Shown: positions 7,843 through 14,975 of the stretch, piece after piece
Layout of the letters: each line of letters starts with the position of its first letter
Numbering within the stretch: position 1 is the first letter of the stretch
Source of the DNA: Muribaculaceae bacterium
Lineage (GTDB): Bacteria; Bacteroidota; Bacteroidia; Bacteroidales; Muribaculaceae
Reading direction: 5' to 3'
NCBI GenBank assembly: GCA_029058745.1
Contig: JAIDXM010000103.1
Location: forward strand, 1-64,000
Length of the DNA stretch: 64,000 bases
Notes under the pieces: model-generated
Databases searched by the model: none
What the model was told of the DNA's origin: nothing
What the model saw: the letters and a program-made list of their open reading frames with translations, nothing else
Program-made: the position numbers and the translations under genes

Positions 7843-8409
7843 CTATAGATTGAAATAAAACGTGCCAAACGATAGCGGCACATAAAAATCATAGGTATTC
7901 CCATTGATATAATAGCTCGTGTTGTAGGCTGGTTGGTTTATTCCACGAATCCAGGATTGCGTCGTTGGATTCCAAGCATTTATAACAGTCACGTCATAAT
8001 CTACCCCATTGAAATAATACCCAACGTGAAGCGGTATGGTTCTCCATATTCCTCGCACGCCATATCCACATGCCATTACATTCAAAGTACCACGGTTAGT
8101 CCAAGATGGTGAATTCACCACAATCGTAGGCGAGGCACTCCATCCGGGACCCCATGGACTTCCCCACGATGCCGGTGGCGGCGGACCGGGATTGCCAATC
8201 ATTCCGGGGCCGGGGCCCACACCGCCTCCCCAGCCTCCTCCTGAGCCAAATCCTCCTATCGGGGCGGGATTATAGCTTCCCCCCGAACCGGGTGCCGGAA
8301 GACTGTTCTGTGCGGATACTCCGAACACGAAAGCCGCAACTGAAAAAAGGATTGCCATAATCCTTGGCATCATCGTTTTTCTCCTTCCATTTATTTCCAT
8401 GTTTTTCAT
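7843..8409 (-). CDS. Secreted Gly/Pro-rich protein of unknown function
   Basis: The 188-residue protein starts MKNMEINGRRKTMMPRIMAI and has a signal peptide ending GVSAQ near residue 34. Residues 35-90 are low-complexity Gly/Pro/Ser/Trp (for example GGFGSGGGWGGGVGPGPG). The C-terminal 95 residues form a beta-rich domain (NRGTLNVMACGYGVRGIWRT, HVGYYFNGVDYDVTVINAWN) that could fold as a small sandwich. I do not recognise the family. Several internal Mets (residues 4, 13, 14) could serve as the start; the first keeps a basic n-region. The gene stands alone and is convergent with the receptor gene. Confidence 0.65.
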   Translation of the reverse strand: MKNMEINGRRKTMMPRIMAILFSVAAFVFGVSAQNSLPAPGSGGSYNPAPIGGFGSGGGWGGGVGPGPGMIGNPGPPPPASWGSPWGPGWSASPTIVVNSPSWTNRGTLNVMACGYGVRGIWRTIPLHVGYYFNGVDYDVTVINAWNPTTQSWIRGINQPAYNTSYYINGNTYDFYVPLSFGTFYFNL

Positions 8410-8752
8410 AGCTTCACTGTCTTTTGCTGTGATTCAGACATGTCGCATTGCCACACTCCGCATCACAATATTCTTATAATTAAAACAATAAGCAGGCCTA
8501 TAAAGTTGCAAAGTTGCCACCTGCCGTCTGTTGTAACATTATCTATTCCACTACCCTGACAAACCTGACAATATTTCAACAATAACATGCAAACAACCGG
8601 TTCATACAATAAAATGACCTTCCCATACATCACACCTGAACTTTTTTGGATTACGGCATGATGTGTGGCTAACTTTGCATCGTCTTTGAAAATCGAAGAT
8701 AGAAGATTTCAAAAATGAAGCTTCTTATTTACACAATCAAACAATCAAAAAA
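8410..8752. other. Intergenic region between divergent genes
   Basis: These 343 bp separate the divergent genes at 8409 and 8753. Apart from the promoter at 8645-8677 I see no gene, tRNA or strong hairpin. The transcript of the rightward gene would have a leader of about 70 bases. Confidence 0.6.
8645..8677 (+). promoter_or_regulatory. Full Bacteroidetes promoter (TTTG-N21-TAACTTTG)
   Basis: TTTG at 8645-8648 and TAACTTTG at 8670-8677 are 21 bp apart, a near-perfect match to the Bacteroidetes -33/-7 promoter. It drives the duplicated-domain protein and possibly the LytTR pair downstream. Confidence 0.7.
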
Positions 8753-9367
8753 ATGAAAACTTATTTTTCCAAGATGATCTCTATCATCATGCTCACAGTA
8801 GCATTCTTCGCAACATCCAACGCGCAGGCAACATCTATAATGCCCAATTCTATTGTGGTAGAGCAGACTGCGACTCTCAGCAACGGTAAATCCGTGACCA
8901 TCTACTACCAGAAAGACGGCAACGACATCGAGGTATATTCCGAGGATGAGCTGAATGGATACTCAATCAACGACCTATGCACACTGCAGTCAACAAGCTT
9001 ACGAATCGTGAGCCAGGTGAAAGGGAAACGAGTTTATCACACCACAATGGCAAATGCACTTGGAATCATCAATAATCAGAAAGGCATTGCCGGTCAACTC
9101 ATGTCAATGCTGCCGACTTCGATTGTGGTGGAACAGACCGCGACTCTCAACAATGGCAAATCCATGACCATCTACTACAAAAAAGATGGCGAACACTGCG
9201 AGGTATTTTCAGAGGATAATCTGGATGGATACTCAGTCAACGATCTCAGCAAAGTTCAGTCAACGAGCTTACGCATCGTGAGTCAGGCGAAAGGGAAACG
9301 CGTTTACCATGACACAATGGCAAATGCACACCGAATCTTCAAAAGGCTTGTAAACACTTATCTGTAA
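8753..9367 (+). CDS. Secreted protein with a tandemly duplicated unit, unknown function
   Basis: This 204-residue protein has a signal peptide (MKTYFSKMISIIMLTVAFFA, ending near SNAQA). The mature part is two near-identical copies of one unit, residues 33-104 and 123-194. Each begins SIVVEQTATL and runs through NGKS, TIYY, KDG, SED, GYS, NDL, QSTSLRIVSQ and KGKRVYH to TMANA. The copies start 90 residues (270 bp) apart and stay similar at the DNA level, so the duplication is recent or homogenised. I do not recognise the domain. The LytTR gene starts 62 bp downstream on the same strand and may regulate it. Confidence 0.7.
   Translation: MKTYFSKMISIIMLTVAFFATSNAQATSIMPNSIVVEQTATLSNGKSVTIYYQKDGNDIEVYSEDELNGYSINDLCTLQSTSLRIVSQVKGKRVYHTTMANALGIINNQKGIAGQLMSMLPTSIVVEQTATLNNGKSMTIYYKKDGEHCEVFSEDNLDGYSVNDLSKVQSTSLRIVSQAKGKRVYHDTMANAHRIFKRLVNTYL
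8849..9334 (+). repeat. Two direct coding repeats, period 270 bp
   Basis: Bases 8849-9064 and 9119-9334 encode the two copies of the unit in the secreted protein. Long identical blocks remain, for example GCGACTCTCA and GACCATCTACTAC in both copies, which points to tandem duplication inside the gene. Confidence 0.8.
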
Positions 9368-9429
9368 GCGATAGGAAGCATTTATAATCCAACAGACAAT
9401 TATAAGGAATGAGTGCCGTTACCTAATAT

Positions 9430-9810
9430 ATGGAATGGCTTAAAATCACTACATCTACCGAACTTGTAAGGGTTGCCGTTGACGAAATAGTATATATCAT
9501 CGCCGACGGCAACTACTGCGACCTTATGCTTGCCAACGGCACATCACACAAGATGACGTTCCAGCTTCACTATTTCGAGGATTATTTCCAAAAGTTGAGC
9601 CATAACACCTTTTCCAGAGTAGGAAGAAGCCTGATTGTCAACAAACGACATATACGCGTGATAAACGTGCCGGAAAGGGTGATACGTTTCGGCGGACACA
9701 CCGTTGACTCAAAAATACCCACACTGCGTCTGGCTAAACTCGGACGGGTTTCATTAAAGACTCTTAAAGACGAAATGACAGAATATGAAGACCGACCAAA
9801 GACTGATTGA
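9430..9810 (+). CDS. Stand-alone LytTR DNA-binding regulator
   Basis: The 126-residue protein is almost wholly a LytTR domain. EIVYIIADGNYCDLMLANG matches the first strands, FSRVGRSLIVNKRHIRVIN matches the signature F.R.HRSYLVN region of LytTR proteins, and a C-terminal tail follows. There is no receiver domain, so it is not a classical LytR/AgrA response regulator. Its 3' end overlaps the next gene by 26 bp, so translation is probably coupled. Stand-alone LytTR regulators paired with a membrane protein form LytTR regulatory systems in Firmicutes; a similar role here is inference. Confidence 0.85.
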   Translation: MEWLKITTSTELVRVAVDEIVYIIADGNYCDLMLANGTSHKMTFQLHYFEDYFQKLSHNTFSRVGRSLIVNKRHIRVINVPERVIRFGGHTVDSKIPTLRLAKLGRVSLKTLKDEMTEYEDRPKTD

Positions 9811-10732
9811 TATTGACGATGAGAACCGTCATGATGACCGTCCTGTGGAAGTGCCGGTATTCTCCATTGAATCCTCCGGCACAACTGCCGATAAAACAGC
9901 ATCCGAATCAATAGGACAACATATAAAGAAACTACCTTATATCATCTCCATCGTGTCTGCATTGGCATTATCCCTATGCGTAGCGTGGATTCTGGCCAAT
10001 CGCCATTGGGGTCAGTTAATCGACACTGAGTCTTCGGTGTCCGACAAAGAGAACATCGTCAGGCTCCGACAAGACTATCGCGCCGTCGCGAAAGGCACTG
10101 AAATGACTTCTGACAGTGTGTTTGGCGTAGCATTTGACATGTATTCTATCGAAGGACTCAAAGCATCTCTTGAACGGGAATTCCCCGACACCACTGATGG
10201 AAGTCTCGTGCTGTTCATGCGCAGTTCTGACTATCATCCCGACAAAAGCTGGATTGGGGATGTGGTGATTGACGGAGTGAGACACAAGGACAAAGAGAAG
10301 AACCGTGCCGCATATGTTGCCATCTCCCAAAGTGGATACCCAGTGATAGGCATTTCCATTAACGACGATGTAATTGGCCATGTAGAGAAGTATGGTGGTC
10401 ACTTCTTCCGTCAGTTCGTATTATTAGGAAACGGGGAGCTCCCATCAAAGTTCTCACTACATGGGAAAGTGGAACGTGCCGCTATCGGGAGGAAAGAAGA
10501 TGGAAAACTATACTATATTATGACACGCCACCGCGAAACCATGTATGACTTCGCCGATGCACTACGCGAATACGGATTTATGGACGCTGTGTATATAACC
10601 GGAGGGAACAGCTATTCCTTCTATCGCGACAAGCAAGGAGCGGCACACGTAACGGATAAGGTAAGAGAAAAATATTCTGAATATAAAGATTCCACACCTC
10701 CTGCCCCTCTGCTCGTATTCCGCAATAAATAG
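9785..10732 (+). CDS. Membrane-anchored NAGPA-like (phosphodiester glycosidase family) protein
   Basis: This 315-residue protein has a charged N-terminal cytoplasmic part (1-48), one transmembrane segment (about 52-71, IISIVSALALSLCVAWILAN) and a periplasmic domain (about 75-315). The C-terminal half resembles NAGPA/phosphodiester glycosidase domains: ERAAIGRKEDGKLYYIMTRH, then a helix (MYDFADALREYGFMDAVYIT) and GGNSYSF in place of the usual LDGGGS motif. The altered motif makes catalysis doubtful. The gene overlaps the LytTR gene, which suggests that the protein senses an envelope signal and controls that regulator. This function is inferred, and the family call is of medium strength. Confidence 0.6.
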   Translation: MKTDQRLIDIDDENRHDDRPVEVPVFSIESSGTTADKTASESIGQHIKKLPYIISIVSALALSLCVAWILANRHWGQLIDTESSVSDKENIVRLRQDYRAVAKGTEMTSDSVFGVAFDMYSIEGLKASLEREFPDTTDGSLVLFMRSSDYHPDKSWIGDVVIDGVRHKDKEKNRAAYVAISQSGYPVIGISINDDVIGHVEKYGGHFFRQFVLLGNGELPSKFSLHGKVERAAIGRKEDGKLYYIMTRHRETMYDFADALREYGFMDAVYITGGNSYSFYRDKQGAAHVTDKVREKYSEYKDSTPPAPLLVFRNK

Positions 10733-10824
10733 ATGGGGAATGAATGGCAAGTTCTGTCCATGCATCCTCAAATTACAGAATCAGGGAAATGATATAATCA
10801 AGCCCCTCTTAATCGACATTCACA

Positions 10825-11823
10825 TCATCTCATATCAAAGAGGGAATCCACCGCATCAAGGAGCGAGTCAATATCCATATACCTGTTGCCGTTCAGGCGG
10901 ATTTCCGATTCATCTACATATACCTTGTTAATATTATTTCCAGATTCCGCTGAAACGCCATGACGAGCGAGTGCCTTCCTCACCATGTTTGCGACTGGTC
11001 CCTTACCCTCAAGGGTGACAGAATAGGTCAGTTTATGGTCAATCTTGAATAAGCCGCTTTCAATATCGAAAGTCACTCCCTTCCGGTGGAAATATTTCGT
11101 CATATCTCCTTTCAGGGCAAGATCCTCTGGCGTACCGATTGTCACGCCATGTGGTTTGTCAAGAAGCCATACCTTATCTGCTATCTGAAGTGCAAGTTCA
11201 AGGTCGTGGGTAGATAGAAAAACTGTCTTATCCCTTTCTCGCGAAAGACCCTGAAGCAACTGCATAATCTCAACCTTACTTGGATAGTCAAGAAAGGCGG
11301 TTGGCTCATCAAGAAAAATCACTGGCGTCTCCTGAGCAAGAGCCTTGGCTATCATCACCTTCTGGCGTTCCCCATCGCTAAGAGTCCGCACCATACGTCC
11401 GCGAAGACCCTCAACCCCAACTAACGAGATGGATTCATCTACCTTCTGCCTGTCATAAGCCGACATATGCCCCCAAAACCCGGTATATGGGCTTCTTCCC
11501 ATACCTACAAGCTCATCGACCGACATGTTGTCGATGCTCAGGCGTTCGGTGAGAACGACTCCAATCACCTTCGCCATGTCAGTTTCAGAATAGGCATTCA
11601 ATGGTCTCCCTTCGATGATGATATCTCCCTTCAAAGGTGGCAGAAACGATGTCAGAGTCTTAAGGAGTGTTGACTTGCCGGCTCCGTTCGGGCCCAAGAG
11701 ACAAGTAAGCTCCCTTGAATACAGAGAGGCGTTGATATCACTCGTAATCACCGTCCTATTCTTCCTGTCTGAGTAACCTGTATCAAGATTTATTATCTTT
11801 ACGGTTTCTTCCTTTTTCATCAC
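10825..11823 (-). CDS. FecE/BtuD-type ABC transporter ATPase
   Basis: The 332-residue protein has Walker A GPNGAGKST (about 43-51), a Q-loop variant (VVLTERLSIDNMSV), the signature LSDGERQK, Walker B PVIFLDEP and the H-loop STHD, all typical of siderophore/heme/cobalamin importers. Residues after about 255 form an extra 75-residue C-terminal domain (TYSVTLEGKGPVANMVRKAL) seen in some Bacteroidetes FecE-like proteins. FecCD permease and binding-protein genes would be expected next to it, but none lies on either side, so it is an orphan or works with a distant permease. It is convergent with the NAGPA-like gene. Confidence 0.85.
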   Translation of the reverse strand: MMKKEETVKIINLDTGYSDRKNRTVITSDINASLYSRELTCLLGPNGAGKSTLLKTLTSFLPPLKGDIIIEGRPLNAYSETDMAKVIGVVLTERLSIDNMSVDELVGMGRSPYTGFWGHMSAYDRQKVDESISLVGVEGLRGRMVRTLSDGERQKVMIAKALAQETPVIFLDEPTAFLDYPSKVEIMQLLQGLSRERDKTVFLSTHDLELALQIADKVWLLDKPHGVTIGTPEDLALKGDMTKYFHRKGVTFDIESGLFKIDHKLTYSVTLEGKGPVANMVRKALARHGVSAESGNNINKVYVDESEIRLNGNRYMDIDSLLDAVDSLFDMR

Positions 11824-12388
11824 ACTTCGTTTTTACGCTTATTATGCAATTCCCTCATCACCAAGGCAGCCATGACAAGCGCCATGACAGAATTGACCAA
11901 ATAACATCGCGGCAACAGTAAAACGTACCCTGCTCTCCAAATGCCCTTCCATCGGTCTTAACGACAGAGACATCTTGTCGCTGAGTTTTATAGGAATCTC
12001 AGTAGCAGGACTGTCACCTATTTTCCCTATAACAGTCATCGCACAAAATAAATGTGCATCTTATACCCGTGCGAATCCTACATGCCAAAGGCATGTCCCT
12101 ACCCTCAGAAATGCACAAATGCTTTCTGCGGCGACTATAATCACGTCGCCGCGAACCAAAATATGACGCTAAGTTACATCTTTTTTATTAAACACCAAAT
12201 CTATATTCGAAAACATATCCATCCGTCGGTCACAGTGTCTGTGAGCCATATTCTCTCACGCTCCAAAATCCGGGTATCACGGTCTTGTCCTCACACCATT
12301 TAGCATTTCCTAGAGTTTCAAGGTCGTAGTAGCCGTAAAATCCTAAGAAACACATCCTTTTGGCACAATTAGAATCCACACGTGAAAA
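11824..12388. other. Gene-poor stretch upstream of the orphan ATPase
   Basis: No gene here is convincing. A minus-strand open frame (12039-11842, starting MTVIGKIGDSPATEIPIKLS) and an overlapping frame ending MALVMAALVMRELHNKRKNE just before the ATPase could be the decayed 3' end of a lost gene, but I recognise neither. The stretch also contains a GC-rich hairpin (GCGGCGAC/GTCGCCGC, 12127-12153) and the REP-like element at 12054-12116. Confidence 0.45.
12054..12116 (-). repeat. REP-like palindromic element with nested stem
   Basis: On the minus strand an outer stem GTGCAT/ATGCAC (12111-12116 with 12054-12059) encloses GTAGGG followed by the hairpin ACATGCC-TTT-GGCATGT (12096-12080). A GTAG tetranucleotide leading into a short palindrome is the arrangement of REP sequences mobilised by TnpA-REP (RAYT) transposases. 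Only one copy is in the window, so the REP label rests on structure alone. Confidence 0.45.
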
Positions 12389-12432
12389 ATATCCCTTTTG
12401 CGATGCCATTTCGTGCATCACAAAAGGGATAT
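12389..12432 (-). terminator. Hairpin after the LamG-GH32 gene
   Basis: ATATCCCTTTTG (12389-12400) and CAAAAGGGATAT (12421-12432) pair perfectly, with an inner GATGC/GCATC stem. It lies about 85 bp beyond the stop of the minus-strand LamG-GH32 gene and is the likely terminator of the fructan susCD operon. On the minus strand the hairpin is followed by TTTTTCACG. Confidence 0.6.
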
Positions 12433-12517
12433 ACAAACTCATACATTAAAAACCTGCAAACGACACGGCTGGATGTCATATCGCAAACCCCCGTCCATTA
12501 CATTGCCACTTCACTTC

Positions 12518-14896
12518 TCAATTATTGTTTACAATTACCTTCCGGCCTCCAGAAACATATACGCCATCAGGAAGACTCTCCGGCAATTCTCCATCCGGGC
12601 CTACCGTACCTTCCCTTACTCCAGACAAGGTATATATCCCTTCTCCAGGAACAAATCCTTCCACACCAGTGTCTGATATGGAACCCACCGACGCGCTGTC
12701 TCCTGATGCATCGAGCACCCATGCTTCCAGACTCTTGACCCGCACTATGGAATCTGAATATACTTCTATCCCGTCGGCATCTTTCTCTGTGGGGAAAACA
12801 CGTATCGATGTAGCCCATCTGTCATTGACGAATATATCTATTATAGAATGGTCGATATACATATTGATTTTCAATTCTGACCCGATGGCAGGATGCTCCG
12901 GAAGCGGACAGCGATATATCCCGTCGTACACCCCTCCATCATTTACAAGACGACGCAATCCTGTGAAATCCACTACAAGTTCTCCCGTGGCAGGGACATA
13001 TCTGACGATACCTTCACCTCTGTCACTTTTAAATATCTTAAATCCGAATCCGGCATTCCCTACCTCAAAAACACCGCAAACCTCCACCGAACGTCCACTC
13101 ACGGGTTCGAGTCCATAATGTCCCGACAATTCAAACTCTCGCTCAGAATATGATGTCCCTGTCCTCATTCCCCTCAGTCCCTCATACGGCTTCTGTAATA
13201 AAAGACCGTCAGAAGAAAGTTGCCATTCGCGTGGCAACGAATAGCAATGTGCCCATCCAAGATGCCAATTGTCGGCCGATGACAGTTTATCAGGCACGAT
13301 TCCGAGCGCAATCGTCTTTCCATCATGGTTATAGACGGTGGGCGAAAGCATACCGAACCCTTCTCTTGAATTCAACTCCACGGCGCGAGGCTCGGATGAA
13401 TGCACATCCGCCACGAATCTTCCGTCATCTCCAATTCCGCCAGTCCAATAAAGAGTCCTCACGCCTCTCGATGTCTCAAGTGGAGTAGCCGTGAAAAGCC
13501 ATTTTCCGTCAGACATCTGGGTAACATTCGGCATCTCCCAAAATCGGCCGTCTGTCGCCGCATTCTTACCTGTGAAGAACTGTCCCTCTGATATCCAATT
13601 GCCGGCAGAAGCATTATATCTGTGCAGAGTAGTGGTCCCCACTCCGTTAGATGAAGAGCCCACTATGATATACCCGTTTTCTCCCTTTCTAAAGAAATAC
13701 GGATCGCGAAAATCATCCGACAGCCCGGACGGACGACCATTTATTATCGGGTTCCTGTCATATTTCACCCAATTGTCGAGAGACTCTGTCTCAGGCATAG
13801 CCTGTGCCACCATAGCCTTGGCATAGTCAACGGCAGTATATATTATATTTGGCTGTCCGCCAGTGACAACCTCATCGGAGAACACACACCCGCTCCAACA
13901 TCCTTTTATGTCATACCAGTCGCCTGGGGCAAGAGCAATTTTCTCTTCACGCCAATCATACAGGTTCTCGCTTGATATGTGTCCCCAATGAAGACGTGCC
14001 ATGTAAGGGCCATCGCCATTCTTTTGGAAAAACAGATGATAACGCCCCTCTGAATAATACATGCCATGGCATTCATTAGTCCAGCCGGCCGCCGGCATGC
14101 CATGAAAACGCGGACGTAAAAGGTCTTCAGCGAACCTTGAATCCGGTATGTCAAGATTCGGGTCATTCTCTGCCTTCCAACCTTTGATTTCATCCAAAGA
14201 CTTTGCCTCATCCCATACAGAGATGTCATCTAAGAGGCCATTGAAAGACATCAACTCAAATGGCCCGGACATATTGGATTCGACACCTTGCCCCATATAA
14301 AAAGAGCAGGGTGAATAGGATATGCTTCCCGTAGCACGGCCAGCACCGACCTCCACTCCATTATTATAGAGTTTCACATACCTTGCATCGCAATCTACAA
14401 CCGCAACAAGATTGTTCCATTGATATGTGGGAAGAGGAGTATCCACATCTATATTTACAGGCCAGCCGCCAAGAAACATACGGAATGAATACTTTCCGTT
14501 AAATCCGATATAAAATCCGAACCCGGTTTTGGAATCGGTATCCAGGCAGGTGGCTATTGCAGTTTTTTCCTGTGTGTCAGTGTCAATCTTTATAATCGGA
14601 TAACTCGGGACCGCCACCCACATAGACACTGTCACCTGTTTTGAGCCGGAAGGAAGTATATCGCCCAGACTTCCCTTTATATGGGAAGTGTAACCATCAA
14701 ACCTCAAAGCCTCACCAACAGCTCCGGGCAGATTTTCCGGCGCGAAATTACCTTCAACAGCAAATTTTTCACCACTCACGCTCTCCACTATCTCTCCTGA
14801 TATCACATCCATCGGGAAATGAGCGACAAGCTTTGAGTTGGCTTCGAATGCCCCCAGAAAGGCAGACATAATCATAAATGATTTAAATATGTTCAT
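12518..14896 (-). CDS. LamG-GH32 protein, fructanase-like with altered nucleophile motif
   Basis: The 792-residue secreted protein has a signal segment (1-20), a LamG/concanavalin-like domain (about 22-240, ending LLDDISVWDEAKSLDEIKGW), a GH32 five-bladed propeller (about 262-560) and a GH32 C-terminal beta-sandwich (about 580-735, with SIIDIFVNDRWATSIRVFP). The stabiliser motif FRDP is present (396-399) and the acid/base Glu is in WEMP (453-456), but the nucleophile motif WMNDPNG is replaced by WTNECHG (272-278), giving Glu275 instead of Asp. It may be a divergent enzyme or a fructan-binding protein. It is the last gene of the susC-susD-DUF4960 operon. Levan or inulin as target is inferred from the locus. 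Confidence 0.85.
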   Translation of the reverse strand: MNIFKSFMIMSAFLGAFEANSKLVAHFPMDVISGEIVESVSGEKFAVEGNFAPENLPGAVGEALRFDGYTSHIKGSLGDILPSGSKQVTVSMWVAVPSYPIIKIDTDTQEKTAIATCLDTDSKTGFGFYIGFNGKYSFRMFLGGWPVNIDVDTPLPTYQWNNLVAVVDCDARYVKLYNNGVEVGAGRATGSISYSPCSFYMGQGVESNMSGPFELMSFNGLLDDISVWDEAKSLDEIKGWKAENDPNLDIPDSRFAEDLLRPRFHGMPAAGWTNECHGMYYSEGRYHLFFQKNGDGPYMARLHWGHISSENLYDWREEKIALAPGDWYDIKGCWSGCVFSDEVVTGGQPNIIYTAVDYAKAMVAQAMPETESLDNWVKYDRNPIINGRPSGLSDDFRDPYFFRKGENGYIIVGSSSNGVGTTTLHRYNASAGNWISEGQFFTGKNAATDGRFWEMPNVTQMSDGKWLFTATPLETSRGVRTLYWTGGIGDDGRFVADVHSSEPRAVELNSREGFGMLSPTVYNHDGKTIALGIVPDKLSSADNWHLGWAHCYSLPREWQLSSDGLLLQKPYEGLRGMRTGTSYSEREFELSGHYGLEPVSGRSVEVCGVFEVGNAGFGFKIFKSDRGEGIVRYVPATGELVVDFTGLRRLVNDGGVYDGIYRCPLPEHPAIGSELKINMYIDHSIIDIFVNDRWATSIRVFPTEKDADGIEVYSDSIVRVKSLEAWVLDASGDSASVGSISDTGVEGFVPGEGIYTLSGVREGTVGPDGELPESLPDGVYVSGGRKVIVNNN

Positions 14897-14919
14897 AATG
14901 TCATTATATTACAATATTA

Positions 14920-14961
14920 AAACGTGTGCCTCCTTTCTTTATGAGAAAGTGGCACACGTTT
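14920..14961 (-). terminator. Hairpin between the DUF4960 gene and LamG-GH32
   Basis: AAACGTGTGCC (14920-14930) and GGCACACGTTT (14951-14961) pair, with an inner CTTTCT/AGAAAG stem. Read on the minus strand, the hairpin is followed by a T-rich run (TTTTAATATTG). It probably reduces expression of LamG-GH32 relative to susCD, or protects the upstream mRNA. Confidence 0.6.
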
Positions 14962-14975
14962 TTATAAAAACTGAA

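Noticed and set aside
11824-12180. Cobalamin riboswitch upstream of the FecE/BtuD-type ATPase
   Set aside because: The nested stems do not contain the B12-box sequence, and the element fits a REP-like structure better.
12230-12442. 70-residue minus-strand open frame after the LamG-GH32 gene
   Set aside because: It runs through the terminator hairpin, has no recognisable motif and no good start context.
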